Positions 26,679 through 35,500 of a stretch of 64,000 bases of DNA are shown here, in pieces. The position numbers were made by a program, and so were the translations under genes. Each line of letters opens with the position of its first letter. Position 1 is the first letter of the stretch. Under the pieces are notes generated by a model, which saw nothing but the letters and a program-made list of their open reading frames with translations, was not told the DNA's origin and ran no database searches. Where the stretch lies: NCBI GenBank assembly GCA_002496565.1, contig DAKJ01000009.1, positions 131,576 through 195,575 on the forward strand. The letters run 5' to 3'. The stretch is from Methanosarcina sp. UBA289. Its GTDB lineage: Archaea; Halobacteriota; Methanosarcinia; Methanosarcinales; Methanosarcinaceae.

Positions 26679-27626
26679 ATGCGTGAAGTAGTTAGAAAAA
26701 CACTCAGGTATGCGACTTCCTTTCTCCTCATAATCTCCCTCAACTTTGCACTCCCGAGGCTCATGCCAGGGGATCCCGTAAAGAATCTTATAGGAGAGGA
26801 CGTCTACGTTTCAGAGGCTGTAATGGAAGAGCTGAGAATCGAGATGGGGCTGAACAGGCCGCTTTACGAGCAGTTCACTGCTTACATCGGAGACCTCCTC
26901 CGGTTTAACCTGGGTTACTCATATCACCTTCACAGCCCAGTGGCCGAGGTTTTGAGGGAGAGGATTGGCTGGACCCTCCTTTTTGTGGGGGTTTCCATAT
27001 TTCTGGGAGCAGCCCTGGGAACCCTGCTCGGGGCATATGCAGGCTGGAAACCGGAAACAAAGGCAAACCGTCTCATATGCTACGGCTTTATTGCGCTTTC
27101 CTGCACACCTCCATACTTCCTTGCCCTGATTTGCTTGGATATCTTCGCCTTTGAACTGGGGCTTTTTCCTTTCAAGGGATTTTATGATGTCCCGACCCCT
27201 GGAAGTGTTATGTATCACATGTTTTTACCGGTAACTGTGATGGCCCTCTTTTCCGCCTCCAGGAACTTCCTTATAATGAGGGGGAGTGTCATACAGGAAA
27301 AAGGACAGCTTTATGCCCTCTATGCCCGGGCAAAGGGCCTTTACGATATATCCATTCTTTTCAGGCACGTCATAAAGAATGCCTCCCTTCCTATCATTAC
27401 CCTGCTGGCCCTTGATTTTGGTTTTCTCTTCAGCGGAGCCCTTTTCACAGAGATCGTTTTTTCCTTAAACGGCATGGGGACACTTATCTACGATGCAATA
27501 ATCGGAAAAGATTACCCCGTTCTTCAGGGATCTTTTCTGGTAATAGCCCTTGCAGTCTTGCTTGCTAATATGCTCGCGGACTTGCTATATGCGATTGCTG
27601 ACCCAAGAGTTAGGAGGCCGACATGA
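26679..27626 (+). CDS. ABC importer permease 1 (NikB/DppB type)
   Basis: About 315 residues with six predicted membrane helices. MREVVRKTLRYATSFLLIISLNFALPRLMPGDPV matches the usual NikB/DppB N-terminus; the permease EAA-like loop is YARAKGL with downstream LPIITLLALDFGFLFSGALFTEIVFSL. The frame is open further upstream, with ATG 26619 overlapping the end of the previous gene by 11 bases and TTG 26658 as alternatives. The gene ends in a 4-base overlap with permease 2. Confidence 0.9.
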   Translation: MREVVRKTLRYATSFLLIISLNFALPRLMPGDPVKNLIGEDVYVSEAVMEELRIEMGLNRPLYEQFTAYIGDLLRFNLGYSYHLHSPVAEVLRERIGWTLLFVGVSIFLGAALGTLLGAYAGWKPETKANRLICYGFIALSCTPPYFLALICLDIFAFELGLFPFKGFYDVPTPGSVMYHMFLPVTVMALFSASRNFLIMRGSVIQEKGQLYALYARAKGLYDISILFRHVIKNASLPIITLLALDFGFLFSGALFTEIVFSLNGMGTLIYDAIIGKDYPVLQGSFLVIALAVLLANMLADLLYAIADPRVRRPT

Positions 27627-28540
27627 TGCAAAAGGAAGCATACCTGCAGGAAAGTACCCGGCGTTGGAAAGATTCTATAGCCCATTATTTAAACTTCGAT
27701 ATCTGGAAATATGAAAGAACCTTAAAAAAATTAAATCGGGAAGGGCTTTTTCTCTTCGCCTTTTTCCTCGTCCTTGCCCTGTTTCCGTCCCTTTTTGCTC
27801 CTTACTCCCCGACTGAACGTTTCATTTCCTATGAATCGCCATCGATTGCCCATCTCCTGGGGACAAATGACATCGGAAATGATATACTCTCGGAACTGGT
27901 TTACGGGACCAGAATCTCGATGATGGTGGGCTTTGCCTCGGCCTGCATATCAACCTTAATAGGCCTCATGATAGGGCTTTGCTCAGGTTACTTCAGGGGG
28001 ACTCTGGACGAACTACTTATGGGCTTTACCGACGTTGTCCTGACAATTCCTAAGATCCCCCTGATCATAATCCTGGGTGCTTTCCTGCACCCGAGCATCT
28101 GGACCCTTATTCTTGTCCTTGGGCTTCTTTCCTGGGAGTCCATTGCAAGGGTTGTACGCTCAAAAACCCTGCAGATAAGGGAAGCAGGTTATGTTAAAAG
28201 TGCCCGATGCATGGGCTTTTCTTCGTTTCATATCATGAGGTCGGAAATCTTCCCGAACCTCACTCATGTCCTGCTGCCCAAGTTCATGCTGGCAACGGCT
28301 TCGGCAATGATTTCCGAAGCCTCGCTTTCTTTTCTGGGGCTTGGGGACATAAGTATGAAAAGCTGGGGAATCATGCTTTCCTTTGCCTTTTCCCGGGGTG
28401 GTTTTATCAGAGACATGGGGTGGTGGTACATACCCCCTGGGGTCTGCATCACGCTCTGTGTAATGTCCATTGCACTGATAGGGTTCGGTTTCGAAGAAAG
28501 AGACAAAGAACGTGGAAATAGAGGAGTGGATGCAGAATGA
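27623..28540 (+). CDS. ABC importer permease 2 (NikC/DppC type)
   Basis: The 305-residue permease overlaps the previous gene by ATGA and has a hydrophilic N-terminus, then six membrane helices. SYESPSIAHLLGTNDIGNDILSELVYGTRISM is the family signature after helix 1, and the EAA loop is REAGYVKSARCMGFS. It forms the heterodimeric channel with permease 1. Confidence 0.92.
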   Translation: MMQKEAYLQESTRRWKDSIAHYLNFDIWKYERTLKKLNREGLFLFAFFLVLALFPSLFAPYSPTERFISYESPSIAHLLGTNDIGNDILSELVYGTRISMMVGFASACISTLIGLMIGLCSGYFRGTLDELLMGFTDVVLTIPKIPLIIILGAFLHPSIWTLILVLGLLSWESIARVVRSKTLQIREAGYVKSARCMGFSSFHIMRSEIFPNLTHVLLPKFMLATASAMISEASLSFLGLGDISMKSWGIMLSFAFSRGGFIRDMGWWYIPPGVCITLCVMSIALIGFGFEERDKERGNRGVDAE

Positions 28541-29514
28541 ACACCCTGCTGGAAGTAAAAGATCTCAACGTTTCTTTTCAGGGAAATGAAAACGAAACTG
28601 TAAATGCAGTTTCCGGCCTTTCATTTTTTATCAGGGAAAAAGAAATCCTGGCCCTTGTGGGGGAGACTGGCTGCGGCAAATCCGCTGTCGCACATGCGGT
28701 TGTGCGTCTGCTTCCTTCGGAATCAAGAGTTATGGGGACAATAAAGTTCGGAGGAAAAAACCTTCTCGAACTGAGCGAAAAAGAGATGTCCGGGCTCAGG
28801 GGAAAAGAGATTTCCATTATTTTCCAGAACCCTTCTCTTGCTTTAAACCCGGTATATTCCATAGAGCACCAGCTTGCAGAACCCCTCCGAATTCACGGGC
28901 AGAAAATGAAAAAAAAAGTGAAAAAAACGGAGGGAAAGAAAGAAAATAATGCCCTTTCAAAAGTTGTAAAAGCCCTTGAGTCCATGGGTTTTTCAAATCC
29001 ACATGAATGTATGAGATACTACCCTTCCTGGTGTTCAGGCGGGATGAACCAGCGCTTTTTAATAGCAGCCTCGAACATGCTTGATCCAGTCCTTCTCATA
29101 GCAGACGAACCCAGTAAAGGGCTTGACAGGAGCCGCGTAGCCGAACTGGAAAACGAACTGAAAGGACTTAAAGAAAGGAGTGGAACCTCCATGCTCCTGA
29201 TAAGCCATGACCTCAGCTTTGTGCGTCGGCTTGCGGATAGAATTGCTGTGATGTATGCGGGAGAAATCGTTGAACTTGCCGAACCGAAGCAGTTTTTTGA
29301 AAAGCCATTTCATCCCTATGCGCTTGGCCTGCTAAAAAGCCTTCCAGAGAACGGTTTTATCCCTATCCCGGGTTCATCTCCCTCACTTAGCAGCCTGCCA
29401 GAAGGCTGCAGGTTCCATCCGAGATGCTCTTTTAAGGAAAAACGCTGCATGCAGGAGCATCCCGAACTTAAAGAAAGCAAGGGAAGGGCAGTGAGGTGTT
29501 TCCTGTGGGCTTGA
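28537..29514 (+). CDS. ABC importer ATPase 1 (NikD/DppD type)
   Basis: The 325-residue ATPase overlaps permease 2 by ATGA. Walker A is GETGCGKS, the Q-loop is IIFQNPSLALNPV, the signature is variant (CSGGMNQR instead of LSGG), Walker B is LLIADEPSKGLD and the switch His is in LLISHDLS. The C-terminal oligopeptide-type extension ends with a Cys-bearing CRFHPRCSFKEKRCMQEHP motif, which in relatives can bind a 4Fe-4S cluster or be structural. A Lys-rich insertion (about residues 120-140) is specific to this protein. Confidence 0.92.
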   Translation: MNTLLEVKDLNVSFQGNENETVNAVSGLSFFIREKEILALVGETGCGKSAVAHAVVRLLPSESRVMGTIKFGGKNLLELSEKEMSGLRGKEISIIFQNPSLALNPVYSIEHQLAEPLRIHGQKMKKKVKKTEGKKENNALSKVVKALESMGFSNPHECMRYYPSWCSGGMNQRFLIAASNMLDPVLLIADEPSKGLDRSRVAELENELKGLKERSGTSMLLISHDLSFVRRLADRIAVMYAGEIVELAEPKQFFEKPFHPYALGLLKSLPENGFIPIPGSSPSLSSLPEGCRFHPRCSFKEKRCMQEHPELKESKGRAVRCFLWA

Positions 29515-30194
29515 TTGCCAAAAACCTTGCCAGGACTTACAGAACCGGCCTTTGGAAAGAAAAGTGCATTTTTCGGGGTGTTACTTTTGAGCTAAAGTCA
29601 GGAAAAACCTTTGGGCTCATGGGGCCTTCAGGAGAAGGCAAAAGCACCCTTGGAAGAATTGTTGCCGGGCTTGAAAAACCTACGGAAGGCACTGTCTGTT
29701 TTAACGGAAAGCCCCTTTCCGGGATGAAAAAAGCCGAGTATGCGGCTTTTAGGCGCAGTGTCCAGATGATGTTTCAGGACCCAACTGAGGCTTTTAACCC
29801 AAGAAAGAGAATCGAGCAGTCGATTTTTGAGGTTCTGAACCTGCTCAAAACTCCAGAAACTGAACATGCCCTGAGGACAAAAAAGATGCTTGAGACTGTA
29901 GGCCTCTCGGAAGAGCTGCTTTTTCGTTATCCTTCCCAACTCTCTGGCGGCCAGCTCCAGCGCCTTGCCCTCGGTAGAATTCTCCTGCTTGAACCCGAAT
30001 ACATTGTACTTGACGAGCCAACCTCGGCCTTAGACGTCTCGGTCCAGGCCCAGGTTCTTCACCTTTTAAAAAGGGTTCAGGCCGAGCAAAAAATTGGCTA
30101 CCTCCTGATCTCCCATGACGAGGCTGTAGTCCACTTCATGGCCGACAGCTATGGGATTATTAAAAATGGACAGTTGAACATTACGGACGCTTGA
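29505..30194 (+). CDS. ABC importer ATPase 2 (NikE/DppF type)
   Basis: The second ATPase, about 229 residues, has Walker A GPSGEGKS, MMFQDPTEAFNP, signature LSGGQLQR and Walker B YIVLDEPTSALD. GTG 29505 is preferred because GAGGT lies 7 bases upstream; GTG 29496 is in frame. It overlaps ATPase 1 by 10 bases. Shorter than many DppF proteins, it lacks the C-terminal oligopeptide extension, as do NikE proteins. Confidence 0.92.
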   Translation: MGLIAKNLARTYRTGLWKEKCIFRGVTFELKSGKTFGLMGPSGEGKSTLGRIVAGLEKPTEGTVCFNGKPLSGMKKAEYAAFRRSVQMMFQDPTEAFNPRKRIEQSIFEVLNLLKTPETEHALRTKKMLETVGLSEELLFRYPSQLSGGQLQRLALGRILLLEPEYIVLDEPTSALDVSVQAQVLHLLKRVQAEQKIGYLLISHDEAVVHFMADSYGIIKNGQLNITDA

Positions 30195-30264
30195 TGCAGC
30201 TGTTGACCATAAAAAAGTGCAGAAAAAAGAATGTGGAAAATGAAATGACAATAAAAGTGAAGAA

Positions 30265-30301
30265 CTGAAACAAAAAACTGAAACAAAAAACTGAAACAAA
30301 A
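30265..30301. repeat. 13-base tandem repeat CTGAAACAAAAAA, 2.8 copies
   Basis: Three units run head to tail in the 118-base gap between the second ATPase and the methyltransferase, ending just before its ribosome site. It could tune the gap length or be a slippage product. Confidence 0.8.
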
Positions 30302-30312
30302 GAAGGTTTACC

Positions 30313-31356
30313 ATGGAAAGATTAGCAGATGCACAACCTCTCCTGGAAGACAAAAGCCCCTTTCTCAGGGACCTTGCTGCAAATTTTAAAAAAGGGCAGG
30401 TCTTTCAGACAGCTCTTGAGCTTGACGTTTTTGCAAAACTCAAGACCCCAAAATCTCTAGAAGCCATATCCCGGGAAATAGATACAGATGCGAGACTTAC
30501 TGGCAGGTTTCTGGACGTGCTCGTTGCCCTTGGCCTCCTTGCCAAAAACGACGGAGTCTACATAATACCGGCAGACCTATATCCTTTTCTTGCAACAGGA
30601 GAGCCTTATTTTTCAAAGCAGTTGCTCCTGTCAGAAGAAGAACAGCGCAACTGGTTGAACCTGAAAGAACTCTTGAAACAGGGCCCCTTTAAGAAGGAAA
30701 AGCCTGATTTTCAATATTTCTATGACAGAGAATCTATGGAATTAATTGCAAGATCAGCCTTGCTCGGAAGGTTGCAAAAGATCCTGAAAATCGTTATCGA
30801 ACTTCCCGAATTTCAGGAATCGAGGCGCCTGATAGACCTTGGAGGGGGGCATGGTCTCTTTGGGATAGGGCTTGCCCAGGAAAACCAGGACCTGGAAGTG
30901 GTTATCTTTGACCGCCCGGGAATAGTAGAACTTTCCAGCGAATTTATTAAGAAATATGGAATGGAAAAGCGCATAAAAACTATAGCAGGGGACTACATCA
31001 CAGATGAACTGGGGACTGGATATGACCTTGCCCTTGAGATCTCCTCTTTTGAAGGTAACCTGGACCAGGCCAGGCAGTTTTTTCAAAACGTGGAAAAGGC
31101 CCTGCGGCCTGGAGGACTTTTCATAATTCAGACCTTTGCAATTGAAGCCAATAGGACCGGCCCTCTGCTCCCTCTTCTTCATGACCTGTATAAAAAGATG
31201 GAAGGCCGCAATATGTACATGATGGACAGGGCAGAAATTATAGGAATCCTTGAAGATACCGGATTTGAAGAAGAAACTGTAATCGTATTTCCCAAAGAGA
31301 TGTCCTCGCAGCTTATTATTGCAAGAAAAAAGAGGGAAAAACTAGAAAATAGTTGA
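30313..31356 (+). CDS. O-methyltransferase-like SAM-dependent methyltransferase
   Basis: The 347-residue protein has an N-terminal winged-helix dimerisation domain (about 1-110; LKTPKSLEAISREIDTDARLTGRFLDVL) and a C-terminal Rossmann domain with SAM motif IDLGGGHGLFGI and later LRPGGLFIIQTF. This is the plant-type O-methyltransferase/acetylserotonin-methyltransferase-like architecture (Methyltransf_2). It follows the importer genes on the same strand after 118 bases and probably belongs to the operon. It may modify the imported or a chelating small molecule; this is inference. Confidence 0.85.
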   Translation: MERLADAQPLLEDKSPFLRDLAANFKKGQVFQTALELDVFAKLKTPKSLEAISREIDTDARLTGRFLDVLVALGLLAKNDGVYIIPADLYPFLATGEPYFSKQLLLSEEEQRNWLNLKELLKQGPFKKEKPDFQYFYDRESMELIARSALLGRLQKILKIVIELPEFQESRRLIDLGGGHGLFGIGLAQENQDLEVVIFDRPGIVELSSEFIKKYGMEKRIKTIAGDYITDELGTGYDLALEISSFEGNLDQARQFFQNVEKALRPGGLFIIQTFAIEANRTGPLLPLLHDLYKKMEGRNMYMMDRAEIIGILEDTGFEEETVIVFPKEMSSQLIIARKKREKLENS

Positions 31357-31495
31357 GATAAAAAGAAAAGGATTTAAGAAGTTCTCAAAGTCCAACTTAG
31401 AATTTCTGTCGGAACTTGAGGAACCCCTGTCAGGATTTAAAGAACTCCAATCAGGCTTAAAATCCATTTAGAGACTTGAAGAATCAGCTTAAGAA

Positions 31496-32233
31496 TTAAG
31501 AATCTATTTCAGGCGTGAAAAACTCAAGGATTTTCTCCGGGCTTTCAAGCACGGTTATCCCCTGCAAACCTTTGACAATCTCAACATTGCGCATATCCAC
31601 ATCCCTGACCAGGACTTCCACAGGCCCGCCTTTGATAGCGCCATAAGGGCAGAGTTCCTTACAGATTCCGCAGCCCTTGCACTTTAGGAGCTCTATCTGG
31701 TCTGTAGAGCCATTTTTCTCAGTGATTGCTCCCTGAGGGCAGTTCTCTCTCGGAGGGCATTCTTCACAATGCCTGCACAGTTTCCGGTCAATATTATAGG
31801 GCATTTCCGAGATGATTGAACCTTCGATATCCACGGGCACGATGTAAACAGGCACTCTTCCTTTCACAGCTTGAGCAACGGCATTGGTAACAAGGGAATC
31901 CGCAATCCCATACGCAATCTTTGAAACCGTGTTTGAGGTTGCAGGCGTAACGAAGAGGGCATCGTACCTGTCAAGACCGAAACGCCCGACCTTTGGAGAA
32001 CTCGAACCCTGCTCGCTTTCCCGAAAGATTTCTTCAAGGTAGTCTCCTCCGGAGATTTTAACAAGCTTTTGCTCAAGCCCATACATACGTAGCACCTCCT
32101 CTGCAGCCCTGGAGATAAATGTGTTTACGGAAACCTCGGGGTTTCGGAGCTTGATTTCCTTGAAGACCTGGTAACTGCGGTCCAGGAAATGTCCGGCACC
32201 TGTAATGCCCCACGCAATTCTCTGAAAACTCAT
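31496..32233 (-). CDS. dmrX: Dihydromethanopterin reductase (acceptor), DmrX-type iron-sulfur flavoprotein
   Basis: The 245-residue protein has an FMN-binding flavoprotein domain (about 1-155; WGITGAGHFLDRSY and TPATSNTVSKIAYGIADSLVTNA) followed by a two-cluster ferredoxin domain (CRHCEECPPRENCPQGA and CKGCGICKELCPYGA). This fits the M. mazei DmrX enzyme that reduces dihydromethanopterin to the tetrahydro form, and the related archaeoflavoprotein AfpA. It is the last gene of the operon running down from 35136, with a 113-base gap to the DUF447 gene. Confidence 0.85.
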   Translation of the reverse strand: MSFQRIAWGITGAGHFLDRSYQVFKEIKLRNPEVSVNTFISRAAEEVLRMYGLEQKLVKISGGDYLEEIFRESEQGSSSPKVGRFGLDRYDALFVTPATSNTVSKIAYGIADSLVTNAVAQAVKGRVPVYIVPVDIEGSIISEMPYNIDRKLCRHCEECPPRENCPQGAITEKNGSTDQIELLKCKGCGICKELCPYGAIKGGPVEVLVRDVDMRNVEIVKGLQGITVLESPEKILEFFTPEIDS

Positions 32234-32346
32234 GAGAAATAGTCATACCCGAGGAGGATAATATAATTTTCTAAAAAAGGTTCGGAATAATGAAAATGAG
32301 AAGTTATAAACTTTAAAAGGGAGCCCTATCAAAGCCAAAAAAAGAT

Positions 32347-32976
32347 TCACAGCCCCAGAACTTCATAAATCAGTTTCATAGCTTTTTTCTCGTTTTCTCC
32401 TCCGCATCTGGAAGCCAGCGACTCATAATGACGGATCAGTTCGAGATATTTCTCCTCTCCTGAAAGCTGGTAGCGAGTTGCATGGACAGTAGCCTCAAGC
32501 ACGGCATTGAAGCCGCGGTTAGGAGCTGGAATTGCTCTCCTGTTCGCCTCACAAAAGCCTGCCCCGAACGGAATGAGGTCGGATACCACAGTCTGTTCCG
32601 TATTCTTGAAGTTGGTGCACCTGAAAGCCACCCAAGAAATGGCTGATTTCAGGACAGGGAACTTTTTCCCACCAATATCCACAAAATCGAATTCGGAAGG
32701 TTCGATATCAAAAAAGGTGGAACGTACAAGGAGCAGGGAGTCATATACCACGTTTGCTACAAGAAAACCTTCCCGAACCAGGTTTTCCCCGGTTTGGCTG
32801 CCTTTGAAAATCCGGACAAAGGTCTTTTTGTTTTTCCTGATAATCCCGATAGGGGCCGCATTGGGAGTCTCAAGCCCCGTACTTACGATTGTCTCAGAGA
32901 TACCTGCCAGAATCCCATATTCAGAGAGGTCAATATCTGGTTTACAGCTATCTCCGGATTCATCAAATTTTTTCAA
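32347..32976 (-). CDS. DUF447-family protein (flavin-reductase-like barrel)
   Basis: The 209-residue protein shows LAGISETIVST...APNAAPIGII...GSQTGENL...FVANVVYDSLLLVRS, the DUF447 pattern thought to form a split-barrel flavin-binding fold. DUF447 genes also occur in the tetrahydromethanopterin gene clusters of methylotrophic bacteria. The TTG start (GGAGG 9 bases upstream) overlaps the stop of the CitG-like gene as TTGA, so translation is coupled. Biochemical function unknown; a step in pterin cofactor synthesis is the best guess. Confidence 0.85.
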   Translation of the reverse strand: MKKFDESGDSCKPDIDLSEYGILAGISETIVSTGLETPNAAPIGIIRKNKKTFVRIFKGSQTGENLVREGFLVANVVYDSLLLVRSTFFDIEPSEFDFVDIGGKKFPVLKSAISWVAFRCTNFKNTEQTVVSDLIPFGAGFCEANRRAIPAPNRGFNAVLEATVHATRYQLSGEEKYLELIRHYESLASRCGGENEKKAMKLIYEVLGL

Positions 32977-34010
32977 AAACGTAGTCCTCCAAGAAGGGCA
33001 ATAAAAAGCCCTGCAATAATAATATCTGCCGTAGAGCCCGGATTGATCCTTTTCTCCAGAAGCTCGGAATCAAATTCCTGCACTTTAGGAAGAATGGAAG
33101 CAGAATCCTTTGCGCTCTTCCCTGAAATTTCCCAATCTGAAAGAAGTTCGCCTGCTCTGGAAGAGACGTAATCTGCAGTTTCGGTATCAAATTTGATCTG
33201 GATAAAGGTATCCCTATTCCTTGAAAGCAGTTTCAGAAAAGTGTATACTATAGCCTCATTGATTCCTGTGCCCGAACAGTTGGAAACTGAGCCGCTGGTC
33301 AAAGCTTCTGCTCCGCAGTTTCGCGCCTGCATGAACTCAAGAATGCTTCTTGCGCCCTCAAGGCAGCGTCCGAAGCCCGAAGTCCACTCATTTGCAATCA
33401 GGTCATATCCCCTGGATATATCCATAAGCTCGTAAAGGGTGACGTCCTTTGCTCTGAGCTCGGCTGTTGAATCCGGATCTCCAAGGCTGAATTCATCTAC
33501 ATCGTTAACTCTGACACCTGCCACTCCAAAAGCCCTGTAGAACTCAACAGCATCCTCACAATCCGTTGCCTGAACAAAAGCGTGTGCACGTGAAGTAAGG
33601 GCTTCTAATTCCTCAAGTAAGAGCTTAGAAGGAATTTTTTCGTAGGAATTGAAGAGATCTCCTGCAGCCATTGAAAGTGGGATAAGTAGCAGAAAAGCAC
33701 CGAAATGGGTATTTCCCCCTTTCTGCCAGGCAGAGCTTTCGCAAACCGCGCTTCTGATAAGTTCACCTACTCCGTCCCTGCTTTTTGCAGCTAGTTCGAG
33801 AACAGGATACACGCTTACCGAAGAAGCTACGAAATGCTCAAAGCAGGTATCAGGATAATTATGCTCCCTATCCACGTTTCCTGGCTTAGGAGAGGCCGAA
33901 ACCTCAAGCAGCATGGCAAGCTGGGCACAGCGAGCAATAAAACTTGAAATCTGTGGGTTTTCTGCCCGTCCAGGTACCGGGCAGGTGAAACCAGTATTAA
34001 TGGGATTCAT
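32973..34010 (-). CDS. CitG-like (triphosphoribosyl-dephospho-CoA synthase family) protein
   Basis: The 345-residue protein has the family motifs LEVSASPKPGNVDRE, QKGGNTHFGAFLLL and TSRAHAFVQATDCEDAVEFYRAFG. CitG makes the citrate-lyase prosthetic-group precursor by linking ATP-derived ribose to dephospho-CoA, but methanogens have no citrate lyase. Homologs in methanogens and H4MPT-dependent methylotrophs may act in tetrahydromethanopterin synthesis, which also needs ribosyl transfer. It overlaps the marker 9 gene by 14 bases and DUF447 by 4. Confidence 0.88.
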   Translation of the reverse strand: MNPINTGFTCPVPGRAENPQISSFIARCAQLAMLLEVSASPKPGNVDREHNYPDTCFEHFVASSVSVYPVLELAAKSRDGVGELIRSAVCESSAWQKGGNTHFGAFLLLIPLSMAAGDLFNSYEKIPSKLLLEELEALTSRAHAFVQATDCEDAVEFYRAFGVAGVRVNDVDEFSLGDPDSTAELRAKDVTLYELMDISRGYDLIANEWTSGFGRCLEGARSILEFMQARNCGAEALTSGSVSNCSGTGINEAIVYTFLKLLSRNRDTFIQIKFDTETADYVSSRAGELLSDWEISGKSAKDSASILPKVQEFDSELLEKRINPGSTADIIIAGLFIALLGGLRF

Positions 34011-35136
34011 TTACCGGAATTCTGGCATGGTCCAGTACGTATTTTGCCAGTTGTTGTTTAAGCTTCATGTATTCTACATCAGAGAGACCGATTGTGTTTA
34101 AAACCCCATCCCTGATCCAGCAGGGCTTGGTGATTTTACAGCACCAGACAAGGCTTCCGAAGCATGTGTCTCCGCCGTATTCCAGCATTGTGCCTTTGGC
34201 AAAATCAAGCTTTGTCCTGGCGAACTCCTCTGCCGTATATCCCAGTTTTCGGAACTTTTCATGCACAGGACAGGGTTTTACAGGCAGGCAGCAGAAAGCC
34301 AGCCCTCTGAAGTCCCCTTCACTGCAAACGTGCTTGGGAGCATTATACCAGCCTATTGATCGCTGGTAAGAGGTAACGTTTTCTACAAGTTCCTGTATAA
34401 GCCCGGAATTTTCAAGTACTCCTCTAGCAACAGAGACCATATCAGCTCCTCGGGTAAACATCTCCTTTGCAGCCTCAAAATCCTTGACCGAATTGTTTCC
34501 GATCAGGAAGAGTCTTGTGGCGTCCTTGTAATTGAGGATTGCATCAAGATCGGTCCCAAATCCTTCCAGCCCGGCATCAACATGTATGATATCCGCACCC
34601 GACTTATCGATAAGCCTTGCAAGTTCGATATCGTCGACCACGTTTGCCCTTACTTTTACTGAAAGCACGACTCCGGTTTCCTTTATCGCCCTGATCCACT
34701 TTGAAAGCCTTGGAAGATCATGGAGAAGAGCTTCTCCCAGCCCGACTTTGAGCATTTCGGGCTGCCTGCAGTGAGCGTTTAACTCAAGAATTGCTCCCTC
34801 TTCTTTGACAATTTTTGCAGCTTCAATGAGGGGTTCAAGTGTAGCACTCCTGACATTTACTGCTACGGCACTTCCGGATGTTACTGCCCGGATCTCCTCT
34901 TTTATAAGTTCCATAGGTTCATCGGAAATGAACTCTTTTCTACCCCGGGCTACGAGAGCTGAGGCAACATCTATTGAAGCCTTATCCAGATTGAAGGCTC
35001 CAAGAATTACCAGCCCGGCATTGTTTGCATACTGGTTGGCAAAAGCACTATCGACAGTTCCTGCCATAGGCGCCAGTGCAATGGGGTTTCTAAAACGTAC
35101 ATATCCAATATGCAAATCGAACAGACAATCACTCAT
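33997..35136 (-). CDS. Methanogenesis marker protein 9 with Dus-like TIM barrel
   Basis: The 379-residue protein starts with a tRNA-dihydrouridine-synthase-like TIM barrel (about 1-255; FRNPIALAPMAGTVDSAFA, IIHVDAGLEG, ADMVSVARGVLEN) and ends with the Cys-rich methanogenesis marker 9 domain (about 265-379), including FCCLPVKPC and WCCKITKPC. The marker domain is described as confined to methanogens with function unknown; its Cys pattern suggests a metal or Fe-S site. First gene of the operon to dmrX; ribosome site GAGGT is 5 bases before ATG. Confidence 0.9.
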   Translation of the reverse strand: MSDCLFDLHIGYVRFRNPIALAPMAGTVDSAFANQYANNAGLVILGAFNLDKASIDVASALVARGRKEFISDEPMELIKEEIRAVTSGSAVAVNVRSATLEPLIEAAKIVKEEGAILELNAHCRQPEMLKVGLGEALLHDLPRLSKWIRAIKETGVVLSVKVRANVVDDIELARLIDKSGADIIHVDAGLEGFGTDLDAILNYKDATRLFLIGNNSVKDFEAAKEMFTRGADMVSVARGVLENSGLIQELVENVTSYQRSIGWYNAPKHVCSEGDFRGLAFCCLPVKPCPVHEKFRKLGYTAEEFARTKLDFAKGTMLEYGGDTCFGSLVWCCKITKPCWIRDGVLNTIGLSDVEYMKLKQQLAKYVLDHARIPVNESH

Positions 35137-35450
35137 GTTTTACCTCTTGAAAAATAAGCCTGCAAAATGACACAAAATATTAGCTACTGCCCGATATTAA
35201 AGTACCGATAAGATTTTTTCGGACAAGCCATGGAGACGGAAAAAGTCTATCCATAGCTTATGAATTACAATGCATATATATTAATATTTTGACGCGCCTA
35301 AAACACACAAGATTTATATAAATAAAGAAATTGTATACCGATAACTGCCTTGAAAAATTATAAATATAAAATGCAAAAAAATATAAAATAAAAGAGACAT
35401 CTCGGATTTATAGAAAAACATATTCAGTTATTCACAGATACGATTTTCCA

Positions 35451-35467
35451 AAAAATATATATAATTA
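35451..35467 (+). promoter_or_regulatory. TATA box of RNase P RNA
   Basis: AAAAATATATATAATTA, preceded by a purine-rich BRE-like segment, lies about 25 bases before a predicted start near 35485, close to the 5' end of the RNA. The rest of 35137-35450 is AT-rich with no gene seen. Confidence 0.6.
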
Positions 35468-35500
35468 GGAAATATATAGAGGCTACCAAAAGGTAATATG

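Noticed and set aside
30265..30301. CTGAAACAAAAAA repeat as the start of a CRISPR or phase-variable coding repeat
   Set aside because: There are fewer than three copies with no spacers, and it lies in a non-coding gap, so it is only a short tandem repeat.
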